NCBI GenBank assembly: GCA_028707175.1
Contig: JAQTUV010000001.1
Location: 124,001 to 188,000 of the forward strand
DNA: 64,000 nucleotides
Reading direction: 5' to 3'
DNA from: Sideroxydans sp.
GTDB taxonomy: Bacteria > Pseudomonadota > Gammaproteobacteria > Burkholderiales > Gallionellaceae
The notes under the pieces are model-generated. The model saw only the letters and a list, made by a program, of their open reading frames with translations, had not been told where the DNA came from and ran no database searches. The translations under genes were made by a program, and so were the position numbers. Within the stretch, counting starts at the first letter, position 1; every line of letters starts with the position of its first letter. Below are positions 17,972-27,054 of the stretch, piece after piece.

Positions 17972-19156
17972 ATGAGCAAGCAAAAGATAGCGTTAGTGCT
18001 TCTCGTGGTGATGTTGGGCCATTGGCTGGCATTCTGGTCGGGGGTAGGTTGGCTTGGGTGGATCGTCAATGTGGCTGTCTCGCTCTCAGCGATTACGCTC
18101 GCCATCCGCAGGTCCGAAAGAAATAAGATATTTAATCTGGAAAATGCACAGAAGCCACATCACGAGAGTGCTGTGGAGTCACTTGTATTGCAGACCCATG
18201 GCAGATTTGCCGAGCAATTCGCCAATGCCAACGGTGATCTAGGGCAAGCTAAGAGCTTGTTGTCTAATGCGATTGAAAAGCTGATGGATAGCTTCACAGG
18301 CATGCATCGGCTCATCGAAAGTCAGCGGCACTCGTCGGATCTCATTTTAGCTCAGCAGGGTGATACCACTGAAAATGCAGATTCCTTGCTTCAGCAATTC
18401 ATGACTGAGACATCGGTCACCTTACAAGCGCTTGTGCAAAGCATTGTCAACAACAGCAAGGCCGGCATGGAGTTGGTCGAGAAGATGGAGACGGTCGGTG
18501 TGCAAGTGCGCAAAGTCCTCGAAGGATTAGGGGAGATTGATGCCATCGCTAAGCAGACCAATTTGCTCGCACTGAATGCGGCGATTGAGGCGGCGCGTGC
18601 GGGAGAAGCGGGTCGAGGCTTCGCCGTGGTTGCTGATGAAGTCCGAAAACTATCTGGACGTTCCGCTCATTTCAGTCATGAGATTCGCAGCAACATCGCC
18701 CTAATGCATAGCTCAATTACCGATGCAGAAGGTTCCATCAATCAAATGGCTTCGCTGGATATGGAATTTGCTCTGAAATCGGAAGATCGCTTAGCAGAGA
18801 CTATGGAGCATGCCAAAAAGATCAATAGTGACATGGCGGCTTCTTTGGCCGAACAAGCGCACATCACTGAAGAGGTTGATGGCGTGATTAGCCGCGCGGT
18901 CACCTCTTTGCAGTTCCAAGACATGATGACGCAACTGCTGCAACACTCATCAACGCGTTTGGAAAGCATACATTCAGCATGGGAAAAAATTGGTGAAATG
19001 TCTCAACATGCACGTGATGGCGTGGTGTTGAGTGCCGAACAGCAGCAGCAAATATTTGCGGAAATAGAGGAATTGCTAGCGCATGCGAATGCGGCAAGCA
19101 GTAAAAATCCGGTGCGGCAAGACAGTATGGATTCAGGCGATATCGAATTGTTTTAA
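17972..19156 (+). CDS. Short methyl-accepting chemotaxis-type receptor
   Basis: A 394-residue protein with two hydrophobic segments near the N-terminus (about residues 4-22 and 23-46) and no periplasmic sensor domain. The receptor signalling tip is present as [49 protein letters not shown], near residues 190-237. It lacks a HAMP domain and a C-terminal CheR-binding pentapeptide. It may sense an internal or membrane-associated signal. It opens the chemotaxis operon behind a sigma-28 promoter, 47 bp upstream of cheY. Confidence 0.88.
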   Translation: MSKQKIALVLLVVMLGHWLAFWSGVGWLGWIVNVAVSLSAITLAIRRSERNKIFNLENAQKPHHESAVESLVLQTHGRFAEQFANANGDLGQAKSLLSNAIEKLMDSFTGMHRLIESQRHSSDLILAQQGDTTENADSLLQQFMTETSVTLQALVQSIVNNSKAGMELVEKMETVGVQVRKVLEGLGEIDAIAKQTNLLALNAAIEAARAGEAGRGFAVVADEVRKLSGRSAHFSHEIRSNIALMHSSITDAEGSINQMASLDMEFALKSEDRLAETMEHAKKINSDMAASLAEQAHITEEVDGVISRAVTSLQFQDMMTQLLQHSSTRLESIHSAWEKIGEMSQHARDGVVLSAEQQQQIFAEIEELLAHANAASSKNPVRQDSMDSGDIELF

Positions 19157-19203
19157 GGGTGAGTTTGTTCTCAAGGAAGCGGTTTTTCATGAAGGAGATG
19201 TAA

Positions 19204-19569
19204 ATGGCAAAAACGATACTCACGGTGGATGACTCTGGCTCGATCCGGCAGATGGTGACATTCACACTTAAAGGGGCTGGGTACGATGTAATTGAAGCGG
19301 TAGATGGGCAAGATGGTTTGGATAAGGCTAAGGCGAAGAACGTCGACCTCGTGTTGACTGACCAAAATATGCCACGTATGGATGGCATCACGCTCATCAA
19401 GACCTTACGCAGTCTGCCGAGTTATCGATCAACGCCCATTTTGATGCTCACCACCGAATCGGGTGACGCGATGAAGGCACAAGGCAAGGCGGCAGGTGCG
19501 ACAGGCTGGTTGGTCAAGCCATTCGACCCAGCCAAACTGCTGGAGGTTGTTAAGAAGTGTATCGGCTGA
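19204..19569 (+). CDS. cheY: Chemotaxis response regulator CheY
   Basis: Single-domain receiver of 121 residues that, when phosphorylated by CheA, binds the flagellar switch. The phosphoacceptor aspartate is in LVLTDQNMPRMDG (Asp53), the acidic pair is VDDSGS near residue 9, the switch threonine is in LMLTTESG, and the conserved lysine is in WLVKPFDP. AAGGAG precedes the ATG. It lies 17 bp upstream of cheA. Confidence 0.93.
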   Translation: MAKTILTVDDSGSIRQMVTFTLKGAGYDVIEAVDGQDGLDKAKAKNVDLVLTDQNMPRMDGITLIKTLRSLPSYRSTPILMLTTESGDAMKAQGKAAGATGWLVKPFDPAKLLEVVKKCIG

Positions 19570-19586
19570 TGTAGTGAAAGCCAATC

Positions 19587-21644
19587 GTGAGCATTGATCT
19601 TTCACAGTTCTATCAAGTCTTCTTTGAAGAGGCGGCAGAACATCTCGCATCAATGGAGTCCTTGTTGCTTGGGGTGGATATGTCCGACCCCAGTGACGAC
19701 GACCTGAATGCGGTGTTTCGAGCAGCCCACTCCATCAAAGGTGGTGCGGGAACATTCGGCTTCAACGACATGGTGGATGTGACTCATGTGTTGGAGAACC
19801 TGCTAGATAAAATTCGCAAACACGAGATCCGTTTGACCGAAGAGATGGTCAATGTTTTTCTAGAGGCCGGTGATGTGTTGCATATGCAGCTCACCGCACA
19901 TCGTGGTGAAGGAAAAGTTGAACCTACCGAAGTCGCTGCGGTATGTGAAAAACTCGCTGAACTCAACACGCGAAAACAAAGTGCGCCCGAGTGTGTGCTT
20001 GCAGCGGTGCCTGTTGAGACCGAAAGTGCCTATGGATTTTTCGACGACGAACCCGCTGCTTCTCAAGCGCCAACAGAAGAGGCTTTCGGGTTCTTTGATG
20101 ACGAGCCTACGCCAGCAGCTCGCGCGACAGCAGATGATGACGCGTATGGTTTTTTTGGTGATGAGCCTGTCGTGCAGGATGCTCACACCACCGAGGTGGT
20201 CGTCGAGACACCCAAGGGTTATGGATTCTTAGTTGAAGAATCGACCCTTCCCGCACAACAAGAGATTGCCAAACAAGAGCGTCGCCAAGGATATGGATTC
20301 TTGGTGGACACAGCCACACTCCCCGCTCAGCAAACGGCACATGCCGATGACGCCCATCATGATGATGAGCATCATCATCCCACGCGTCGTGCGACTGATG
20401 TTGCCGATGAGCCTGTGCGTGTCGGCCGTCGAGCAAGTGATCGTGCACCTACACCTGCTGCAGCTGATACGTCTATTCGAGTCAACGTAGAAAAAGTCGA
20501 CCAACTGATTAACTTGGTAGGCGAGTTGGTCATCACGCAAGCGATGTTGGCGCAGTCCGCCTCCGAGATGGATGGTGATTTAGTTGAAAAACTGATGAGT
20601 GGCTTGCATCAACTGGAACGCAATACACGTGACTTACAAGAAGTGGTGATGTCGGTACGTATGTTGCCGATCTCATTTGTGTTTAGTCGTTTCCCCCGTG
20701 TGGTGCGTGATCTGGCGGCCAAGCTGAATAAACAAGTCGATCTAAAAACCATTGGCGAAAACACTGAGCTGGACAAAGGGTTGATCGAGAAGATTGCCGA
20801 TCCACTCACTCACCTCGTACGCAACAGTTTGGATCATGGGGTGGAAAGCCCTGAAAAACGTGTCGCGGCAGGAAAGAATGCGAAGGGCACCATTACGTTG
20901 GCGGCATCCCATCAAGGTGGCAATGTGGTCATCGAGGTATCTGATGATGGTGCTGGTCTAAATCGTAGCCGCATCTTGAGTAAAGCGATGGAGCGAGGTT
21001 TACCTGTGCGCGAAGACATCAGCGATCAAGAAGTGTGGATGCTCATCTTCGAACCTGGCTTCTCGACTGCAGAAGTAGTTACCGATGTGTCTGGGCGTGG
21101 CGTGGGGATGGATGTCGTGAAGCGGAACATCGCAGCACTAGGTGGGCGTATCGAACTCAACTCAGTAGAAGGATTGGGAACGCGCACCACGATCCGTTTG
21201 CCACTCACCTTGGCTATCTTGGATGGCTTGTCTGTCGATGTGGGCGGTGAGACTTACATCATCCCGTTGACTAACATTATCGAATCTTTGTTGATTGGCG
21301 ATGCAGATCTACGAACCGTGAGCGGACAAGGTCAAATGATCCACGTGCGCGGTGAATATCTCCCACTGGTGTCGATGCGCGGCTTATTCAACTTGCCAGA
21401 AAAAGCCTATGCGGCGAGCGGACGTATCGTGGTCATCGTAGAGGCTGAAGGACGCAAAGTCGCTTTGTCTGTCGATGATCTGCTTGGTCAACATCAAGTG
21501 GTGATCAAGAGTTTGGAATCCAACTTCAGGAAACTACCCGGCATCTCTGGGGCGACGATCATGGGAAATGGCAAGGTCGCATTGATCTTAGATGTGTCGG
21601 TGTTGAGCTTGACACCTTCCCAGCAAAATCGTTTGGCAGCATGA
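19587..21644 (+). CDS. cheA: Chemotaxis histidine kinase CheA, P2-less with linker repeats
   Basis: Sensor kinase that phosphorylates CheY and CheB under receptor control. The 685 residues hold P1/HPt (His48 in AAHSIKGGAGTFGF), a long linker (about 135-285), P3 dimerisation (from 286), P4 ATPase (HLVRNSLDHGVESP, DDGAGLN, GRGVGMDVV) and P5 CheW-like. I see no P2 domain; the linker instead carries five repeats, AYGFFDDEP (148-156), AFGFFDDEP (166-174), AYGFFGDEP (186-194), GYGFLVEES (211-219) and GYGFLVDTA (235-243), then a His/Asp-rich stretch (254-264). The start is GTG at 19587, in good agreement with the P1 start. It is followed by cheW. Confidence 0.93.
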   Translation: MSIDLSQFYQVFFEEAAEHLASMESLLLGVDMSDPSDDDLNAVFRAAHSIKGGAGTFGFNDMVDVTHVLENLLDKIRKHEIRLTEEMVNVFLEAGDVLHMQLTAHRGEGKVEPTEVAAVCEKLAELNTRKQSAPECVLAAVPVETESAYGFFDDEPAASQAPTEEAFGFFDDEPTPAARATADDDAYGFFGDEPVVQDAHTTEVVVETPKGYGFLVEESTLPAQQEIAKQERRQGYGFLVDTATLPAQQTAHADDAHHDDEHHHPTRRATDVADEPVRVGRRASDRAPTPAAADTSIRVNVEKVDQLINLVGELVITQAMLAQSASEMDGDLVEKLMSGLHQLERNTRDLQEVVMSVRMLPISFVFSRFPRVVRDLAAKLNKQVDLKTIGENTELDKGLIEKIADPLTHLVRNSLDHGVESPEKRVAAGKNAKGTITLAASHQGGNVVIEVSDDGAGLNRSRILSKAMERGLPVREDISDQEVWMLIFEPGFSTAEVVTDVSGRGVGMDVVKRNIAALGGRIELNSVEGLGTRTTIRLPLTLAILDGLSVDVGGETYIIPLTNIIESLLIGDADLRTVSGQGQMIHVRGEYLPLVSMRGLFNLPEKAYAASGRIVVIVEAEGRKVALSVDDLLGQHQVVIKSLESNFRKLPGISGATIMGNGKVALILDVSVLSLTPSQQNRLAA

Positions 21645-21721
21645 GTTAAACAGCACTTTTCTTCTTGTTCTTATCGCTGCATGGCGAGAGAGGCGTGAGG
21701 GGGGTGAATAAGGAGAGAGTA

Positions 21722-22219
21722 ATGACGACAGCAGAAAATCATTCGACGGGTGGAGCGGGATTAACCAATAACGAGTTCCTCACCTTCACCTTGGGTAAAG
21801 AAGAGTACGGTATCGACATTCTTAAAGTGCAGGAAATTCGTGGCTACGACTCCGTCACAACCATTGCCAACACCCCGAGCTTCATCAAGGGGGTGATCAA
21901 TCTACGCGGCACCATCGTGCCCATCGTTGATCTGCGTATCAAGTTCAACATGTCTACCATCGAATATGACCAGTTCACCGTCGTCATCATCTTGAATCTG
22001 GGCAAACGCATCGTCGGCATCGTGGTGGATAGCGTGTCGGATGTGCTCACACTCAATGCAGATCAAATTCATCCGGCGCCCAACCTGTCGTCAGCTTTGG
22101 ATACGCGTTACATCATCGGCTTGGGAACAGTGGCGGATCACATGCTGATTTTGGTCGATATTGAAAAGTTGATGTCGAGTGCAGAGATGGCGCTGACAGA
22201 TGAAGTCGTTGCAGGATAA
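21722..22219 (+). CDS. cheW: Chemotaxis coupling protein CheW
   Basis: Adapter that links CheA to chemoreceptors. The 165-residue protein has the CheW fold with [42 protein letters not shown] and VDSVSDVL. The frame opens earlier, at 21665, but AAGGAG lies just upstream of the ATG at 21722, which gives the family length and a normal N-terminus. The next gene, a chemoreceptor, starts 12 bp downstream. Confidence 0.93.
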   Translation: MTTAENHSTGGAGLTNNEFLTFTLGKEEYGIDILKVQEIRGYDSVTTIANTPSFIKGVINLRGTIVPIVDLRIKFNMSTIEYDQFTVVIILNLGKRIVGIVVDSVSDVLTLNADQIHPAPNLSSALDTRYIIGLGTVADHMLILVDIEKLMSSAEMALTDEVVAG

Positions 22220-22231
22220 GGAGCGGCGGTT

Positions 22232-24604
22232 ATGAATAATATGCGCATCACAACTCGATTTATCTGGCTACTGGGCGCGTTCGGCGTGAGTTTTGTCGTG
22301 GCGGGCTGGATCGCGCTGAACACCTTGGGAATGGCTAAGGTGAATGGCCCTATCTATCAAAAAGTCGTACTTCAAAAAGATCTGGTTGCGGACATATTGC
22401 CGCCTCCCGAGTACCTATTGGAAGCCTACTTCGTTGTGCTGCAATTGGCTCAAGCTGAGCAACAAGAGGTACCTGCGTTGATTGTTAAGAGTCAACAGTT
22501 GCGTAAGGACTATGAAGATCGCCACCAATTCTGGAAAGAAAACCTCTCCGAAGGCAAGATCAAAGATCTGATCGTGGTGGATGCCTACACACCAGGTAAG
22601 GCATTTTTGGATGCGCGTGATACTCAATTCATCCCCGCGATTCAAAAAGGAGACCGAGCCGCGATCAATGATGCCTTGCTTGTGTTGGATCAGAAGTATC
22701 GTGAACATCGTCAAGTGATCGATGATCTTGTCGTGAAAGTGAATGAGAAGACGAAACTCGATGAAACGGAAACAGCTGAAGTCATTCAGTCACGCACCTG
22801 GATGATGGTGTTGTTGATGGCCGCAGGCGGTGTTGCGGTCATATTCTTTGGCATGTGGATCGTGCGTGCATTGATTCGTCAGTTAGGTGGTGAGCCAAGT
22901 GATGCAGCTAATGTGGTGCGCCGTATTGCAGCGGATGATTTTTCTTGTGACATTCCTGTCAAGGCGGGTGATCACACCAGCATGATGGCTTTATTAAAGC
23001 TCATGCAGGCCAAGCTGGTAGAGCGTCTCTCGACTGACAAAAAAGCAGCGCAAGACATGGCTCGTTTGACGGCGGCATTGGATTCCATTTCAGCGCCGGT
23101 AACGGTTTCCGATGCGGAGAACCAAGTGATCTACTTCAACGCAGCGATGGGCAAGCAGATCCGTGTGATGCAAAGCGAGATGCAAAAGAAATTCCCGACC
23201 TTTTCAGAAGACAAACTCATCGGACAAAAGGTAGGCAGCTTCTTCGAAGAAGAGTCCGTACGCACCGCATACGGTGCACCCTTGGATGGACCTAAGACAT
23301 TTGATATTCCCATGGCAGGCCGCGCGATGCGCCTGCAACCGAGCCCCATCCACGACGAAAACCGCACCTACCTAGGCCGCGTCACCCAATGGACAGACCG
23401 CACCACCGAAGTTGCGGTAGAGAAAGAAGTATCCTCGATTGTTGAATCCGCCTCCAACGGCGACTTCACCCGCCGTATCGAAGTGAATGGCAAAGAAGGC
23501 TTCTTCCTCAAGCTAACGGAAGACATGAACCGCCTGCTTGAGACCAGCGAAGAAGGACTGAGCGAAGTGGTTCGCGTACTAGGTGCCCTCTCCCAAGGCG
23601 ACCTCACCCAAACCATCAGCAACCACTACAACGGCACCTTCGGTCAACTCAAAGACGACGCCAATGCCACCGTCGCCCAACTCACCGACACCATAGGCCG
23701 CATCAAAGAAGCCGCCGACACCATCAACACCGCCTCCAAAGAAATCTCATCAGGCAACACCGACCTATCGCAACGCACCGAAGAACAAGCGTCCAGCCTA
23801 GAAGAAACAGCGGCCAGCATGGAAGAACTCACCTCCACGGTAAAACAAAACGCCGAGAACGCCCGTCAAGCCAACCAACTCGCCCTAGGCGCATCCGACG
23901 TTGCCATCAAAGGAGGCGACGTTGTTGGTCAAGTCGTACACACCATGGCTTCGATTAGCGATAGCTCCAAAAAGATCGTCGACATCATCAGCGTCATCGA
24001 CGGCATCGCCTTCCAGACCAACATCCTCGCCCTCAACGCAGCGGTAGAAGCCGCCCGTGCAGGCGAACAAGGTCGCGGCTTTGCGGTAGTCGCCTCCGAA
24101 GTGCGCAACCTCGCACAACGCAGCGCAGCGGCGGCCAAAGAGATCAAAACCCTCATAGGCGACTCGGTCGACAAAGTCACGGAAGGCACGGCCCTCGTCG
24201 ACAAAGCAGGCAAGACCATGGAAGAGATCGTGAATGCGGTGAAACGCGTGACCGACATCATGGGCGAGATCAGTGCGGCCTCGAACGAACAAAGCCAAGG
24301 CATCGAACAAGTGAACACTGCGATCACGCAGATGGATGATGTGACGCAACAGAACGCTGCGCTCGTCGAGCAAGCGGCGGCAGCGGCAGAGTCGATGGAA
24401 GAGCAGGCGCGTGAATTGGCGACGCAGATGAGTACCTTTAAGTTGGCGGGGGAGGGGCGGGCGATTGCAGCCTCTAAGCCAGTGGTGAATGCTCGATTAT
24501 CTGCAGTGAAAGATGTGCATAGAACTGAGTCTGTATCACGTGGTGGGCGTGTATTGCCAGCACCAGTGCAGGATGATGAAGCGGCTGACTGGAAAGAATT
24601 TTGA
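22232..24604 (+). CDS. Chemoreceptor 1 (helical periplasmic sensor, PAS-like, DWKEF end)
   Basis: A 790-residue methyl-accepting protein. TM1 is near residues 11-30, a mostly helical periplasmic domain spans 31-190 (with the motif [14 protein letters not shown]), TM2 is 191-214, then HAMP, a PAS-like domain (about 282-395), a second HAMP-like segment (400-510) and the signalling domain with the tip [31 protein letters not shown] near 590-620. It ends DWKEF, a CheR/CheB-tethering pentapeptide of the NWETF type. From residue 282 to 744 it is nearly identical to chemoreceptor 3, at DNA level too. AAGGAG lies upstream of the ATG. Confidence 0.93.
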   Translation: MNNMRITTRFIWLLGAFGVSFVVAGWIALNTLGMAKVNGPIYQKVVLQKDLVADILPPPEYLLEAYFVVLQLAQAEQQEVPALIVKSQQLRKDYEDRHQFWKENLSEGKIKDLIVVDAYTPGKAFLDARDTQFIPAIQKGDRAAINDALLVLDQKYREHRQVIDDLVVKVNEKTKLDETETAEVIQSRTWMMVLLMAAGGVAVIFFGMWIVRALIRQLGGEPSDAANVVRRIAADDFSCDIPVKAGDHTSMMALLKLMQAKLVERLSTDKKAAQDMARLTAALDSISAPVTVSDAENQVIYFNAAMGKQIRVMQSEMQKKFPTFSEDKLIGQKVGSFFEEESVRTAYGAPLDGPKTFDIPMAGRAMRLQPSPIHDENRTYLGRVTQWTDRTTEVAVEKEVSSIVESASNGDFTRRIEVNGKEGFFLKLTEDMNRLLETSEEGLSEVVRVLGALSQGDLTQTISNHYNGTFGQLKDDANATVAQLTDTIGRIKEAADTINTASKEISSGNTDLSQRTEEQASSLEETAASMEELTSTVKQNAENARQANQLALGASDVAIKGGDVVGQVVHTMASISDSSKKIVDIISVIDGIAFQTNILALNAAVEAARAGEQGRGFAVVASEVRNLAQRSAAAAKEIKTLIGDSVDKVTEGTALVDKAGKTMEEIVNAVKRVTDIMGEISAASNEQSQGIEQVNTAITQMDDVTQQNAALVEQAAAAAESMEEQARELATQMSTFKLAGEGRAIAASKPVVNARLSAVKDVHRTESVSRGGRVLPAPVQDDEAADWKEF
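23075..24461 (+). repeat. 1387-bp direct repeat, copy A (inside chemoreceptor 1)
   Basis: Aligns without gaps to 28345-29731 at a constant offset of 5270 bp. By eye I count 20 mismatches, all in the first 507 bp, with only one changing a residue (Asn/Ser), and none in the last 880 bp. It covers the PAS-like and signalling domains. Confidence 0.95.
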
Positions 24605-24642
24605 TTTAAGAAAACGTAAGTGAACTGAGAAGGAAATACATC

Positions 24643-26997
24643 ATGAACGTCAGCAAAAAATTGTGGTCGATTATCGGCTTGGCCATCATCGCGGTATTGG
24701 TCTTATTAATCGTGGCCTTAATGCATCAACGTGCTTCGTTGATGCAAGACCGACAGAACGCTACACGATATGTTGTCGAGTCGGCTTGGGGGGTGGTGGC
24801 ATCCTTGGATAAGCGTGCACAAGCGGGGGAGATCACGCAAGAGGAAGCGCAACGCTTGGCCATGTTGCAGTTGAAGAACATGCGCTACGACGAGAAGGAG
24901 TATTTCTGGATCAACGATATGCAGCCTCGTATGGTGATGCATCCCACTAAGCCAGAGTTAGATGGTAAAGATCTGAGTGAGAGCAAAGACCCCTCAGGTA
25001 AATTACTTTTCATGGATATGGTGGGGGTCGTGAAGGCATCGGGCGCGGGTTTCGTGCAATACATGTGGCCACGTCCCGGTAGTGACCATCCGATCCCTAA
25101 AGTCTCTTATGTGAAAGGCTATCAACCTTGGGGTTGGGTGATCGGTTCGGGTGTCTATGTCGATGATGTCGATGAAGAGATCAAGAGCGAGGTCGTCAGA
25201 TTAGGACTCTTGGCATTACTCGTGATTACCTTGATGGCAATCGTGGCGAATATGTTGGCCCGTAATATCGCTCGACGTATCGGTGCGGCAGCTGGGGTGG
25301 CGAATGCGGTATCGCATGGCCGCTACGACAATCACATCGAGCAAGATGGTCATGACGAGATTGCAGGGTTGATGACTTCACTTAGTACGATGCAATCCAA
25401 GCTATTGGAGCGACAAGAGCAAGACCGCATCGCAGCGAATGAGATGTCCAGACTGAAATGTGCCTTGGATAACGTCACCATGTGTGTGCGTGTGGCTGAT
25501 AACGATGGCAAGCTGATCTATGTCAACAATGCGCTTAATGAAACCTTGCACAAGTACGAAAGTGCTTTCCAAAAAGAGATCAGTGGCTTCGTCGCCGATA
25601 AGATCGTAGGTGGCAGCATCGGTATCTTCTATGCCGATCCACAAGCTGCGATACAGCGTTTGCGTAACTTGAATTCGACAACACGTACGCGTTTGGTGTT
25701 GGGTGGGCGTAACTATGACGTCATCACGACGCCTATCCTGTCTGCGGCGGGCGAGAAATTAGGAACGGTTGGTCAGTGGATCGACTTGACCGAGCAACTG
25801 GGCGCAGAAGCAGAGGTGTCTAGCATCGTTGAGGCTGCGGCCAATGGTGATTTCACTAAACGTATCGATGTTGAAGACAAGGATGGTTTCTTCCTGAAGC
25901 TCGCTCAAGATATGAACAAGTTATTGGACACCAGCGAGGTTGGTTTGAATGAGGTCGTGCGTGTTCTCGGCGCACTCTCTAAAGCCGATCTGACTGAAAC
26001 AATCACCAATCATTACAGCGGCACGTTTGGTCGTTTGAAAGATGATGCCAATGCGACGGTGGAACAATTGACCGACACGATCAGTCGCATCAAAGAAGCG
26101 GCTGACACCATCAATGTTGCCGCGCAGGAGATCGCATCAGGTAATACCAATCTTTCTCAACGTACCGAAGAGCAGGCGTCTAGTTTGGAAGAGACGGCAT
26201 CGAGCATGGAAGAACTTACCTCAACCGTTAAGTTGAACGCTGAGAATGCACGTCAGGCCAATCAGTTCGCGCAAGGTGCTTCGGCTGTCGCGCAAAAGGG
26301 CGGAGCAGCGGTTAATAGCGTGGTGCACACCATGGCTTCGATCAGCGAAAGTTCACGCAAGATATCCGACATCATCAGTGTGATCGACGGCATCGCTTTC
26401 CAAACCAATATCTTGGCACTCAATGCCGCTGTCGAAGCGGCGCGTGCTGGTGAGCAAGGGCGAGGCTTTGCTGTTGTGGCAACTGAAGTGCGTAATCTTG
26501 CACAGCGTAGTGCAGCCGCTGCAAAAGAGATCACCGCATTGATCGGTGATTCTGTCGATAAGGTTAAACAAGGCTCTGTACAAGTACACGACGCGGGCAA
26601 AACGATGGAAGAGATCGTGACTGCTGTGAAACGTGTGACGGACATTATGGGTGAGATCACCGCTGCGTCGAATGAGCAAAGCCAAGGTATCGAGCAAGTC
26701 AGCCAAGCGATCACGCAGATGGATGATGTAACGCAACAGAATGCAGCGCTAGTCGAGCAAGCAGCGGCTGCAGCTGAGTCAATGGAAGAGCAAGCGCGTG
26801 AGATGGCACGACTGATGAGCACGTTTAGATTGGCGGGTGCATATCAAGCGCAAGTGATTGCCCCCAAGGCGGTTGCTTCACGTCCACGTAGCTTGGAGAA
26901 GCCCATAGCAGCAAGATCTAGCCCTCCAAAATCTAGCGCACGTCCTTTGCCATCCCCAAAACAAGATGATGACGACGGTGATTGGAAAGAGTTCTGA
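24643..26997 (+). CDS. Chemoreceptor 2 (sCache_2 sensor, DWKEF end)
   Basis: A 784-residue methyl-accepting protein. After TM1 (about 10-28) it has a single Cache domain of the sCache_2 type (residues about 33-180: NMRYDEKEYFWINDMQPRMVMHP, then KGYQPWGWVIGSGVYVDDVD), then TM2 near 185-205, HAMP, a PAS-like domain, a second HAMP-like stretch and the receptor signalling domain. sCache_2 domains in other receptors bind small organic acids; the ligand here is unknown. It ends DWKEF, as does chemoreceptor 1. The signalling domain is similar in protein to its neighbours but its DNA is clearly different, so it is not part of the 1.4-kb direct repeat. Confidence 0.93.
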   Translation: MNVSKKLWSIIGLAIIAVLVLLIVALMHQRASLMQDRQNATRYVVESAWGVVASLDKRAQAGEITQEEAQRLAMLQLKNMRYDEKEYFWINDMQPRMVMHPTKPELDGKDLSESKDPSGKLLFMDMVGVVKASGAGFVQYMWPRPGSDHPIPKVSYVKGYQPWGWVIGSGVYVDDVDEEIKSEVVRLGLLALLVITLMAIVANMLARNIARRIGAAAGVANAVSHGRYDNHIEQDGHDEIAGLMTSLSTMQSKLLERQEQDRIAANEMSRLKCALDNVTMCVRVADNDGKLIYVNNALNETLHKYESAFQKEISGFVADKIVGGSIGIFYADPQAAIQRLRNLNSTTRTRLVLGGRNYDVITTPILSAAGEKLGTVGQWIDLTEQLGAEAEVSSIVEAAANGDFTKRIDVEDKDGFFLKLAQDMNKLLDTSEVGLNEVVRVLGALSKADLTETITNHYSGTFGRLKDDANATVEQLTDTISRIKEAADTINVAAQEIASGNTNLSQRTEEQASSLEETASSMEELTSTVKLNAENARQANQFAQGASAVAQKGGAAVNSVVHTMASISESSRKISDIISVIDGIAFQTNILALNAAVEAARAGEQGRGFAVVATEVRNLAQRSAAAAKEITALIGDSVDKVKQGSVQVHDAGKTMEEIVTAVKRVTDIMGEITAASNEQSQGIEQVSQAITQMDDVTQQNAALVEQAAAAAESMEEQAREMARLMSTFRLAGAYQAQVIAPKAVASRPRSLEKPIAARSSPPKSSARPLPSPKQDDDDGDWKEF

Positions 26998-27054
26998 TTA
27001 GGTGATGTACTTGTTGAGTATGAGCTTGAGTGAATGCGGTTAGGGAGAATGAAG

